64,000 bases of DNA from assembly GCF_900130015.1 (NCBI RefSeq), contig NZ_FQXS01000001.1:62001-126000 (forward strand). The letters run 5' to 3'. Positions 8,570 through 16,525 of the stretch are shown here, one piece after another (the stretch's first letter is position 1; each line of letters opens with the position of its first letter). Position numbers and translations under genes: made by a program. A model generated the notes under the pieces. That model did not search any database, had not been told where the DNA came from, and was given only the letters and a program-made list of their open reading frames with translations. The stretch comes from Desulfofustis glycolicus DSM 9705. GTDB taxonomy: Bacteria; Desulfobacterota; Desulfobulbia; Desulfobulbales; Desulfocapsaceae.

Positions 8570-9850
8570 TCAAAAGCCGAGGATTCTCGGCAGAAATAAC
8601 GATAGCTGAGGAAAGAAAATACACAGCATCAAGACAACGTACTGCACCACTACAAACGGCCAGACATTGCGGATCATTTCCGTCATCGATATCCGGGTAA
8701 TACCGCACATCACAAACAGCAAAACGCCGACCGGCGGAGTCATCATGCCGATGACCAGATTGAGCACGAAGAGAAAACCGAAATAGACCGGGTCGATGCC
8801 GTATGTCATAGCCACCGGCGCCAGCAGCGGAACGAGCATGATATAGGCGGCATTGGATTCGATGAACATGCCGACGACAAGCAGGGTAGCCATCACCAGG
8901 GCGATAAAGACCTGGGGATTTTGGGTGAGTTGCTGAAGGTAGGCAGATAACCTCATCGGTACCAGGTCGATGGTGAAGACGAAGGTGACCGTCGCGGCAA
9001 AAGCGATCAGCGCGGCAACAACCGAAGAACCAATCGCGGCGCGAAACAGGGCCGCCGGGATATCGGCAAATTTCAACTCGCCGGTGACAAAGAAACCGAT
9101 AACCAGCGCGTAAGCAACCGCAATGGCAGCGCCTTCAGTCGGCGTAAAAATACCGCCGACGATACCGCCGATAACCACTACCGGCATCATCAGGATGACG
9201 GCGGCCCGGCGCCCCTGCAGCAGAACCCGGCGCAACTGGAACCGCTCACCTGTCAACGCGAATCCTTTTTTATAAGAGAGATAACTGGCGGTGGCCATCA
9301 GCGACAAGGTCATGATAATGCCCGGAATGACACCGGCCATGAAAAGAGCGCCAACCGACACACTCGAGCCGGCCATCAGCGCATAGACGATCATCGCGTT
9401 ACTCGGCGGAATGATCGGACCGAGGTTTGCGGCCGAAGCGATGATGGCACTGGAATAGCCATCATCGTAATGCTTGCGTAGCGATGGTACGATAATGCTG
9501 CCAAGCGCACTGGCGCTGGCTACCGCCGCCCCACTGACGGCGGCCAGGATACCGCCGCTGATGATGGTGACATGGGCCAGACCGCCGTGTACCCGACCGA
9601 TCAGACTGTTGGCAAAATCAATCAGACGATTCATGATTCCGGCCAACACCATCAGTTCTCCGGCAATCATGAACAGTGGAATCGCCATCAAAGGAAAGGA
9701 GTCAATGGCGTGCATCATGCGCTGCGGCATAATGTAAAAATCGACCCCGCTTATCGCGATTCCGGCAAATGAAGCAAATCCGAGCGCAAAGGCCAGCGGC
9801 ATACCAAGTAAGGCGAGAACGGCGAACACGATAATGACGACAGCGGTCAT
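8570..9850 (-). CDS. TRAP transporter large permease (DctM type), system 2
   Basis: A 426-residue polytopic membrane subunit with the DctM motifs SGAAVASASALGSIIVPSL, LGPIIPPSNAMIVY and the C-terminal MTPPVGVLLFV. The start at 9850 overlaps the DctQ stop (ATGA) and follows GGAGGAATCGTC; the frame is open for 47 codons upstream, but that part overlaps DctQ. It lies in the same operon as system 1, so the operon encodes two full transporters. Confidence 0.93.
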   Translation of the reverse strand: MTAVVIIVFAVLALLGMPLAFALGFASFAGIAISGVDFYIMPQRMMHAIDSFPLMAIPLFMIAGELMVLAGIMNRLIDFANSLIGRVHGGLAHVTIISGGILAAVSGAAVASASALGSIIVPSLRKHYDDGYSSAIIASAANLGPIIPPSNAMIVYALMAGSSVSVGALFMAGVIPGIIMTLSLMATASYLSYKKGFALTGERFQLRRVLLQGRRAAVILMMPVVVIGGIVGGIFTPTEGAAIAVAYALVIGFFVTGELKFADIPAALFRAAIGSSVVAALIAFAATVTFVFTIDLVPMRLSAYLQQLTQNPQVFIALVMATLLVVGMFIESNAAYIMLVPLLAPVAMTYGIDPVYFGFLFVLNLVIGMMTPPVGVLLFVMCGITRISMTEMIRNVWPFVVVQYVVLMLCIFFPQLSLFLPRILGF

Positions 9851-10383
9851 GACGATTCCTCCAAACGCCACAAATCCGGTCCGGCACAGCTGAGCAGCAG
9901 CAGGTGGAAAAAGCTGTGCAGCATTGCGAACAGAACCGGGATATAATAAACAGAGGCGGTGATATCGACCGTCGGCATCAATTCTTCCCACTTCTGGATA
10001 ACGACGATCAGCGCATAGTAGAAGACTACCAGCGACAACACCGCGCTGAGGCCGAGCATGGCCCGGGCGATCAGGTTTCTCGAACGCTCCCCGAGAAACT
10101 GGACGAGTACGTCGATACCGACGTGGACTCCGGCCCGAACGCCGTGTGGTATCGCCAGAAACATCGACCAGACGAACATCAACCGTGAGATCTCATCGGC
10201 CCAGTCGATGGAACTGGACAACACATAACGAAAAAATACCTGGGCACACACCAGTACCGCCATGATCCCCATGGCGGCAACCAGTACTTTGGCGGTGGCC
10301 CGGTCAACGTGTTCCATGGCCGTTTTGCCGCGCTGAATCCAGCGCGGCAAAACCGTTGACGATGAGGCAGGTGCCGGTTTCAT
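9847..10383 (-). CDS. TRAP transporter small permease (DctQ type), system 2
   Basis: A 178-residue four-helix membrane subunit. The DctQ hallmark SIDWADEISRLMFVWSMFLAIPHGVRAGVHV is clear (residues about 58-88). The N-terminal extension of about 25 basic residues is cytoplasmic. The start overlaps the DctP stop (ATGA) and the stop overlaps the DctM start, so all three subunits are translationally coupled. Confidence 0.92.
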   Translation of the reverse strand: MKPAPASSSTVLPRWIQRGKTAMEHVDRATAKVLVAAMGIMAVLVCAQVFFRYVLSSSIDWADEISRLMFVWSMFLAIPHGVRAGVHVGIDVLVQFLGERSRNLIARAMLGLSAVLSLVVFYYALIVVIQKWEELMPTVDITASVYYIPVLFAMLHSFFHLLLLSCAGPDLWRLEESS

Positions 10384-11375
10384 TGCTTGATCTCGCTGAG
10401 TACGGCATCGACTAAGTCGGCACCGACTTTTTTGGAAACATCGTCAACGATGTGAGCGGTAGCCTGCTGAAGCTCAGCGCGCACTTCCGGACTGATCGAA
10501 TCGAACTGCATGCCGCGCTTGATCAATTCGTCCCTGCTGGCCAGATCCGCCTCAATCGCTTTGGCTCGCTGCCAGGCAATGGCTTTGTCCATTGCCGAGG
10601 TCAAGATGCTCTGCTGCTCGGGCGACATCGCCTCGAAGCTGCTCTTGTTGGCTACCACGACGATGAAGTCGAAGAAGTGTCCAGTATCGGATAGATACTG
10701 CTGTACTTCATTGAAGTTGTTGGTCTTGCTCACTGCATAGGGGTTTTCCTGGCCGTCCAGCACTTTTTGTTGCAAGGCCTGATACACCTCTTTGATATCC
10801 ATCGAAACCGGATTAGCCCCGAGAGCCCGGAACGTGTTGAGATGTGTTTCATTGGGCTGCAGACGGATCTTGAGCCCTTCGAAGTCGGCCAGAGACTTCA
10901 AGGGTCGCTTGCTGTTGGTCACATGCCGGGCACCGAGCTCCATATAACCAAGAGCGATGAAGCCTTTGCGCTTGAGTTTCTCATTCAGCAGATCGCCGAC
11001 TTTGCCATCGATTACCCGGAAGGCCTGCTCGCGATCGGAAAATAGAAACGGCAGGCTGACAGCCTCCAGTTCCGGCACCGTCCGCGACAGGTAGGCGATA
11101 CTCAACCAGGTCATCAGCAGAGCACCGGAGCGTACCTGGTCGACATTTTCGGCGGCTCCGCCAAGCTGCATCGCCGGAAAGACATCAACCGTCATATCGC
11201 CGCCGGATTGCTCCTCCAGCTCTTTTTTAAAGACCTCCATGGCCAGACTGCTCGAATGCTCCACCGGAAAATTTCCGGCAATACGCAGCTTGGTCGCGGC
11301 CTGCAGCGAGCCGGCCGACGAAATCGCCAAAAGCATTGCAGCTACGATAGCGAGTGAAAAAAGGTTCGTTTTCAT
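10380..11375 (-). CDS. TRAP transporter substrate-binding protein (DctP type), system 2
   Basis: A 331-residue periplasmic binding protein with a signal peptide (residues 1-26, cleavage near SLQA-A). Family features are the LKIRLQPNETHLNTFRALGANPVSM core with the substrate-carboxylate arginine and the later EVYQALQQKVLDGQENP motif. The start at 11375 is favoured by GGAGGA eight bases upstream over a GTG five codons earlier. It is unlike the system 1 binding protein in sequence, so the two systems probably carry different ligands or different stages of the same pathway. Confidence 0.92.
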   Translation of the reverse strand: MKTNLFSLAIVAAMLLAISSAGSLQAATKLRIAGNFPVEHSSSLAMEVFKKELEEQSGGDMTVDVFPAMQLGGAAENVDQVRSGALLMTWLSIAYLSRTVPELEAVSLPFLFSDREQAFRVIDGKVGDLLNEKLKRKGFIALGYMELGARHVTNSKRPLKSLADFEGLKIRLQPNETHLNTFRALGANPVSMDIKEVYQALQQKVLDGQENPYAVSKTNNFNEVQQYLSDTGHFFDFIVVVANKSSFEAMSPEQQSILTSAMDKAIAWQRAKAIEADLASRDELIKRGMQFDSISPEVRAELQQATAHIVDDVSKKVGADLVDAVLSEIKQ

Positions 11376-11415
11376 GTGGTCGTCCTCCACGATACGTGTT
11401 TAGCCGAAATAAAAA

Positions 11416-12141
11416 TCAAACTTCACCAAAGAGCCGCCCCCAGCCTTTGATCCGAGCCGGATCAGCTCCGGCGACCTTCATTCCTTTCCAGACAGCCGTG
11501 GCCACGGTGTCGTAAATCGGAATACCTGTCTCCTGTTCCATCCGCTCGACGATACCGGCACCTCGAAGGTTGGTGCAGAAGATGGTGATCGCATCGGGTT
11601 TCGGTTCAGCGGCGCGACGCACCATATCCATCAATGTCTCCTCGGTAACCTCGGAAAAGGAGAAATTGCCGCGATCCCTGAGATTCTGAGAAGCGACGCA
11701 TTGATAACCGGCAGATTGATAATTGGCGATAATGCGCTCCTGAATCTCATCGAGATACGGTGTCACCAGGCCGAAACGTTTCACTTCGGTCATCTCGAAA
11801 ATCTCGTTGAGCGCGAGTACCGATGTCGATGCCTCGATGTTGGTCGCTGCCTTGATCTCGTCACAGAGTTTTTCATCTGCGTCAAATCCGAGCCAGCCGG
11901 AAGATGTCCCGCTCCAGATGATCGTGCCGACACGAGCATCGGCAAGCAGACGCGCGGCTTCAAGAATCGGCTCGTTGTTGAATTGACCGAGCGCTTGGTC
12001 CCGCATTGATATTTCGGTTACTCGAAACCGACCGAAATGGGCGGTCACATCCTTGAGATCTGCAACCATCGCCTGGGTCAGCGGTTCAAGAACCGTGTTG
12101 GAAGAGGGGGTCAGCACCCCGAGCAATGTTCGTTTTTTCAT
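11416..12141 (-). CDS. Asp/Glu racemase-superfamily enzyme resembling arylmalonate decarboxylase
   Basis: A 241-residue cofactor-free enzyme of the Asp/Glu racemase fold. It starts with the TPSSNTVLEP motif. At the first catalytic position it has Gly78-Thr79-Ser80 instead of the cysteine found in racemases and maleate isomerases, while the second cysteine (Cys189, IFCTNLRGAG) and Tyr129 (TPYLDE) are kept. This pattern matches the dioxyanion hole plus single cysteine of arylmalonate decarboxylase, so decarboxylation of a substituted malonate or a related acid is more likely than cis-trans isomerisation. It is the first gene of the double-TRAP operon, with AAGGAG upstream. The reaction remains an inference. 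Confidence 0.8.
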   Translation of the reverse strand: MKKRTLLGVLTPSSNTVLEPLTQAMVADLKDVTAHFGRFRVTEISMRDQALGQFNNEPILEAARLLADARVGTIIWSGTSSGWLGFDADEKLCDEIKAATNIEASTSVLALNEIFEMTEVKRFGLVTPYLDEIQERIIANYQSAGYQCVASQNLRDRGNFSFSEVTEETLMDMVRRAAEPKPDAITIFCTNLRGAGIVERMEQETGIPIYDTVATAVWKGMKVAGADPARIKGWGRLFGEV

Positions 12142-12657
12142 CGATTTCTCCTTTTAACGACAATTCCGGAAGGAAAAGACGGGTACATGGCAGGACACAG
12201 CCAGCTTTCCAACTCCCTGCCAAATGTAGCAAGCTCAAATATCGGATCCGCGTATCCACGTGTTAATGTATCCATGTATTCATGGGTACACCTTGCGTGT
12301 CACAATGTCAAACCGTTTTTTTGTTATACTTCAATTTTCGATATGACTTATCAAATCAACATGTTAAACGGTAAGCACAAGCCAGGAAAACTCTTTGTAC
12401 CGCCAAAAATGCACCTGTACGATAAAGACAACCACCCGAAAACAGAGAAATCTCTTGACGGTTTTACGACCACAGTGTTTTTATGCATCCACGAATACAA
12501 AGTACACGCGTTGCCAATTAACAGATGGTGCGGGAATAACGAGTCGGCAGGGACACGCTGGTGGCAGGACAGTGCTGCCAGCGTCAAAACGACTCTCGGC
12601 AAAATAGTTGGTACGGAAGATGATCCACAATTCACATCAGGTCAAAGGAAGACGACA
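12142..12657. other. 516-bp divergent regulatory region
   Basis: An AT-rich gap between the divergent AMDase-like operon and the GntR gene. It holds a strong inverted repeat (12267-12290, listed separately) and a second sequence that resembles its left half at 12484-12507. A TATACT hexamer at 12325-12330 could be a -10 box, but no well-spaced -35 was found. Open frames crossing it show no family features, so I see no gene here. Confidence 0.5.
12267..12290. promoter_or_regulatory. Candidate GntR operator (inverted repeat)
   Basis: TGTATCCATG and CATGGGTACA form a 10-bp inverted repeat with one mismatch around a 4-bp centre. A related GTATCCACG direct copy lies at 12252-12260. The site is in the divergent region between the double-TRAP operon and the GntR-family regulator, the expected place for autoregulation and operon control. 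Confidence 0.5.
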
Positions 12658-13362
12658 ATGAAAAACAAGGGATGGGACAATGGCCTCCTGCAGGTGCCCA
12701 AGACCATGTCGGAGCAGGTTTACGACCTGCTCCGTACTAAAATCCTTCACCAGGAAATTAATCCCGGAGAGGTTCTGCTCGAAGTGGCCGTCAGCGAAGC
12801 CCTCGGGGTCAGTCGTACCCCCGTTCGCGAAGCCTTCCGTCTGCTGCAGCACGACGCTCTGGTCATCAAGAATCCACGGGGCGGCGTCAAGGTAACCGAA
12901 CTGACCCTGGAAGAGTTGGTCGAGGTGTCTAATCTGCGACTGGTTTTTGAAACCTATTCGATTCAGTTGACCTGCGATCGAATCAGCACCAAAGAGATCG
13001 GCATTCTCGAGGATTTGATTCGGGAGGTCGACCAGATTTTCTCTGAGAGCGGATCCGGCCGGGAACTGGATCTAATTAGGTTGGCCGAATTGAACACAAA
13101 GTTCCACGATATCCTCTATGAAGCGGCCGGCAGCCATTACCTTAAACGAATACTGGAGATCATCAGACTGCCGATTATGCGTTATCGACCGTTCTCGCTC
13201 GAGACCCCGAAGCAAAGAGAGCGTTCCTGGACGGAACACAAACAGATGATCAAACTCCTCAAAGAGAAAGACAAGAACGGTCTGAAGAAGCTGATGAGAA
13301 AGCACGTCAAAGATGCCAGCGATGCCATAGCGAAAAAGCTTGAGCATGGCTCAGATACTTGA
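12658..13362 (+). CDS. GntR-family (FCD/FadR subfamily) transcriptional regulator
   Basis: A 234-residue DNA-binding regulator. The N-terminal winged helix spans about residues 15-80 (SEQVYDLLRTKILHQEINPGEVL, then LGVSRTPVREAFRLL). The C-terminal all-helical FCD effector domain follows (LRLVFETYSIQL, ELNTKFHDILYEAAGSHYL, EHKQMIKLL), with Asp/His residues that normally bind a metal and a carboxylate ligand. The start at 12658 follows AAAGGAAGACGACA; the frame is open far upstream, but that part is non-coding intergenic DNA. It is divergent from the double-TRAP operon and is likely its ligand-responsive repressor. Confidence 0.9.
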   Translation: MKNKGWDNGLLQVPKTMSEQVYDLLRTKILHQEINPGEVLLEVAVSEALGVSRTPVREAFRLLQHDALVIKNPRGGVKVTELTLEELVEVSNLRLVFETYSIQLTCDRISTKEIGILEDLIREVDQIFSESGSGRELDLIRLAELNTKFHDILYEAAGSHYLKRILEIIRLPIMRYRPFSLETPKQRERSWTEHKQMIKLLKEKDKNGLKKLMRKHVKDASDAIAKKLEHGSDT

Positions 13363-13381
13363 GAGACAGGAGGTATCGACG

Positions 13382-13804
13382 ATGGACACGGTTCGGATAA
13401 CGGTCGCCGGCACTCACACCTTCGTCGCCCGCCTGGAACGGGATCGGGCGCCACAGACATGTGCGCACTTCATGGAGATGTTGCCTTATCGCCAACAACT
13501 CATTCATGTTCGCTGGAGCGGAGAAGCCTGCTGGATTCCCTTGGGCGACTTCCTTCTACCGGTAGGGGTGGAAAATGCCACCTGCTATCCGGCCCCCGGT
13601 GAAATTCTTTTTTATCCCGGAGGCTTCAGCGAAACCGAAATCCTGCTCCCTTACGGGCCAACCTGTTTTGCCAGCAAGATGGGACAACTGGCCGGAAATC
13701 ACTTCCTCACCATCATTGAAGGCGCTGAAGGGCTTCAGGACCTTGGCTCCCTGGTTCTCTGGCATGGTGCACAGGAGATTGTTTTCACCGAACACAATCA
13801 ATAG
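13382..13804 (+). CDS. DUF3830 family cyclophilin-like protein
   Basis: A 140-residue protein with the DUF3830 pattern: FVARLERDRAPQTCAHFMEMLPY near the N-terminus, HVRWSGEACWIPLGD, and GEILFYPGG later. The fold is cyclophilin-like by family knowledge. GGAGG precedes the ATG at 13382. It follows the GntR gene by 19 bp in the same direction, probably as one transcript. DUF3830 genes often accompany amidohydrolase and hydantoin-type catabolic genes, so it is likely part of the pathway served by the neighbouring operon. Its stop codon lies in the first bases of a 346-bp repeat (13802-14147). Confidence 0.82.
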   Translation: MDTVRITVAGTHTFVARLERDRAPQTCAHFMEMLPYRQQLIHVRWSGEACWIPLGDFLLPVGVENATCYPAPGEILFYPGGFSETEILLPYGPTCFASKMGQLAGNHFLTIIEGAEGLQDLGSLVLWHGAQEIVFTEHNQ

Positions 13805-14147
13805 AAAACGGACCCGTCCCCATTTTATCGACCGGGTTTTCGTACCTCGATGAAATCGAGATAGGAGGTCGCCGCCTCACCGGTATTGTCGGAGTCGTTC
13901 ATAATGGCCAGGGAGGCCATCGGAGGCGGAGATTCACCGAAGACATTCAGGTAATCTTCGTAGACATTGACGGTTTCTTCCTGCCAGGAGCCGACATTTT
14001 CCGGGCCATGCTGCAACGGGATCATCATGGCCCGGTCGGTAAAGGGGTTGGCGACGGTTTCCCATTCTTCTTCCCGGTTGGCCCAGATGTAGTTGATACT
14101 GGTGTGCGGCGGATATTCCCCGTGCAGGGTCTTGGCCATCTCGTACT
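13802..14147 (-). pseudogene. DUF3047 gene fragment (C-terminal part), distal copy of a direct repeat
   Basis: This 346-bp stretch aligns without gaps to 24752-25097 at a constant offset of 10,950 bp; I count 27 mismatches, about 92% identity. It encodes only about the last 105 residues of the DUF3047 protein (8 substitutions over 104 compared positions) and lacks the signal peptide and first half. A local start gives an ORF at 13825-14139, but the product would be a fragment. A single T for G change makes a stop ten codons earlier than in the intact gene. It forms one border of the island at 14.2-24.7 kb. Confidence 0.85.
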
Positions 14148-14172
14148 ATATCGAAAAATGGGGACAGTCCCC
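13810..14172. repeat. Inverted palindromic ends bordering the DUF3047 fragment
   Basis: The fragment has GTCCCCATTTTATCGA at its left end (13816-13831) and TCGAAAAATGGGGAC at its right end (14151-14165), an inverted repeat with near-perfect match. The right copy continues into the palindrome GGGGACAGTCCCC (14160-14172) and a T run, which could terminate transcription of the DUF3830 transcript or of the minus-strand island genes. A third related element lies at the 3' end of the intact DUF3047 gene (24752-24780). Confidence 0.55.
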
Positions 14173-14177
14173 TTTTT

Positions 14178-15284
14178 TTAATCTGCTTTGGCCTTGTAAT
14201 TCACCGCTAAACGATCCGCCTTTTTGATGGCATGAAGCACCGTTTCCTCGTTTATGGCGACGGGCATGTTGTAGATATATGATCCTGGAACACAAATCTT
14301 CTTGACGGCAACAACCAGCGAATCATCAACGTTACCTGACAGTCCAAGCTCAGCCAGGGTCATTGGCAGGTCTAGGGCACGGTAGAACCACAACAGTTCC
14401 TGCAGCTCGGCATCATTTTTCCCCTCCAGAACACACTGCGCTAGAACACCGAAGGCGACCAGTTCGCCATGCAGGGCTTTTTGCATGGCAGGAAGAGCGG
14501 TAAAGCCGCCATGTATCGAGTGCGCCGCCGCCAGGCCGCCGCTTTCGAAACCGAGTCCACTCAACAATATGGTGGCTTCGACGACAGTTTCCAGTTCATC
14601 GGTGACGGTTTGCGCAGAGACCGCAGCCAGGGCTTCCATGGCGTTCGCCTTCAGGATGTGAAAACTGAGGCGGGCCAGCTCCAATGCGGCTCGCGTCGGC
14701 CGTACCCCAAAAATGTTTTTTGCCTGAGAGGCATGACATGCTTCGGCTTCGAAGCTGGTAGAAAGGGCATCGCCGATGCCTGCCCGAAAGGTCCTGATCG
14801 GTGCCCGGGCGATGATTGCCGTGTCCACCAGGACCAGATCGGGCCCGCGGCTCATGAAGAAGACACCGGCTTTGACATGCTGTTCGTCGTAGACGACGGC
14901 GAGCTGGCTGGTGGGAGCATCGGTGGAGGCCACGGTCGGGATGATAACGACGGGCAGGGTCGTGGCTATGTTGACCATTTTTGCGGTATCGGCTGCTTTG
15001 CCTCCACCCATGCCGATGATCACATCGGCCTGTTCCCGCCGAACCAGAGAGGTGATTCTTTGGATCTCCGTTTGACAGCACTCACCTTGGAAGGGCGTGG
15101 GGAAGAGCAAGTGCAGGTTTTCGGCCTCGAGTGATTTATTCAACCGCTCTCCGGCTATGCCGTAAACGACAGGATCAGCGATCAAGAAAAATTTTTTGCC
15201 AAGGTGTTTCAAAAAACGGCCCGCTTGATCCGTTATATCAGCGCCTTGAAAATATCTGCCGGGGGAACCAAAACCTCTGATCAT
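14178..15284 (-). CDS. Iron/zinc-type alcohol dehydrogenase, glycerol dehydrogenase-like
   Basis: A 368-residue NAD-dependent polyol dehydrogenase of the type III family. It has GMGGGKAADTAK for NAD binding (residues 91-102) and metal ligands Asp172 (GIGDALST), His255 (AAAHSIHGG) and His272 (ALHGE), aligned with the zinc ligands of glycerol dehydrogenase GldA. It is the last gene of a minus-strand trio after the FAD oxidase and Fe-S subunit. An AAGGCGG sequence precedes the ATG. Oxidation of a vicinal diol or glycerol-like polyol to a ketone is likely; the substrate is not certain. Confidence 0.88.
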   Translation of the reverse strand: MIRGFGSPGRYFQGADITDQAGRFLKHLGKKFFLIADPVVYGIAGERLNKSLEAENLHLLFPTPFQGECCQTEIQRITSLVRREQADVIIGMGGGKAADTAKMVNIATTLPVVIIPTVASTDAPTSQLAVVYDEQHVKAGVFFMSRGPDLVLVDTAIIARAPIRTFRAGIGDALSTSFEAEACHASQAKNIFGVRPTRAALELARLSFHILKANAMEALAAVSAQTVTDELETVVEATILLSGLGFESGGLAAAHSIHGGFTALPAMQKALHGELVAFGVLAQCVLEGKNDAELQELLWFYRALDLPMTLAELGLSGNVDDSLVVAVKKICVPGSYIYNMPVAINEETVLHAIKKADRLAVNYKAKAD

Positions 15285-15358
15285 ATGTGCCGCCTTGTTG
15301 AGCTGAGAAAAGGAGGAGATCGGTGCTCTCGTATACGTCTAACGTGCTTTTTTACCGT

Positions 15359-16489
15359 TCATGACGCGACTGCCCGGGCCACCAGATCGATGAGATGAAT
15401 CAGTTGAGGCGGTGCCAGCTGGTCGTCCTTCCGGCAGCCGTGAGTCAGCATCTGATGACATCCCATGCAGGCGGTTACCAGATAGTCAGCCTTTGTTTCC
15501 GCCGCTTCACGGCAGCGCATTGCTGCTGCTTCACGGGCAACTTCCGGCCGGTGCACAGGCAATAATCCGCCGCCGCCGCAGCAATAAGCAAGCTTGCCGG
15601 CAGGGTCCATCTCGATCAATTCAGCGTCGAGCAACGACAGGATTTTTCTCGGGTCTTCCGTGTTGCCACAGTATCTGGCGAGGTTGCAGGGGTCTTGAAA
15701 GGTGACGGTGGTTGCCTCGGCCAGGTGTTTGATCGGCAGTTTATTTTCCTCCGCCAGTCTCCTGATGGTCGTGGTAAAATGTTCGACCTGCAGGCCGGAG
15801 GTGTCACCTCCGAACCGTTTGGTCCTCGTGGTCAGCATGCGGAAACAGTCGGCCTCGAGTACCATTACGTGGGTGGAGCCAGTGTTTTTAATGGCTGTAG
15901 CCAGGGTCTTCGAGCACGCTGCAGCGCTGTCGAAATCCCCTGCCTGGTAGAATTCATAACCGCTGAGGGGTTCCTGCGGCAATATGTTGAACCGTACCCC
16001 GGCTGTTTTTAAAAATTGTGCGAAGGTGGTCAGCGTTCCCATCCATTCCGGAGTGACGTCCCGGCCGATGTACAGCAAGGTATTGGCAGATGCATCCGGT
16101 GACAGTTGTGCAGATTTTAAATGGTTGATGAGTCGTTCATGGTTAGTGAAGCGGTTTCTCAGCTGCAGCAGGAATTGTCTGATATCTTCAGGAACGAGGT
16201 TTTTGGCAAACAGTTTTGCCCGCGTATCGATGATCAACTCTTCGTGGTCGTAATTGCCAACACACCATTCCTGGAGCCGGCCATCGTTCAACGTCGTGTA
16301 CATGATGTCGGCAATATCCTCGTTCCATACCAGCAAACCCTTTTCCAGGCTATGGATGATCGCTCCGCGTCCTCTGGGGGTATAAGACTCGTTGCAGATA
16401 ATCTCACCGACCCGGTCCGCCGTTTGACACATCATGCAAAACCGGCAGGCCCATATGGTCTCGTCCCTTTCTTTCTCATTTAAGAACAT
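15359..16489 (-). CDS. Fe-S-binding oxidoreductase subunit with CCG domains (GlcF/HdrD-like)
   Basis: A 376-residue protein. It starts with a single cysteine motif (WACRFCMMCQTADRVG) rather than two complete ferredoxin motifs. The C-terminal half has two cysteine-rich CCG-type modules: DPCNLARYCG plus AYCCGGGG, and then ACMGCHQML. Such subunits carry electrons from an FAD oxidase to the quinone pool or another acceptor. It lies 36 bp downstream of the FAD oxidase gene, so the two probably form a GlcD-GlcF-like pair. The reduced N-terminal cluster set is unusual and suggests one Fe-S cluster there at most. Confidence 0.82.
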   Translation of the reverse strand: MFLNEKERDETIWACRFCMMCQTADRVGEIICNESYTPRGRGAIIHSLEKGLLVWNEDIADIMYTTLNDGRLQEWCVGNYDHEELIIDTRAKLFAKNLVPEDIRQFLLQLRNRFTNHERLINHLKSAQLSPDASANTLLYIGRDVTPEWMGTLTTFAQFLKTAGVRFNILPQEPLSGYEFYQAGDFDSAAACSKTLATAIKNTGSTHVMVLEADCFRMLTTRTKRFGGDTSGLQVEHFTTTIRRLAEENKLPIKHLAEATTVTFQDPCNLARYCGNTEDPRKILSLLDAELIEMDPAGKLAYCCGGGGLLPVHRPEVAREAAAMRCREAAETKADYLVTACMGCHQMLTHGCRKDDQLAPPQLIHLIDLVARAVAS

Positions 16490-16525
16490 GGTATTCCTCT
16501 GTATATATGGTTTTGAAAGGAAGTG

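Noticed and set aside
11416-12141. Maleate cis-trans isomerase
   Set aside because: The first catalytic cysteine of isomerases is absent; the GTS plus single Cys pattern fits arylmalonate decarboxylase better.
12142-12657. N-terminal extension of the GntR regulator from 12037
   Set aside because: The extension has no family features, crosses the divergent operator region, and the ATG at 12658 has its own ribosome site.
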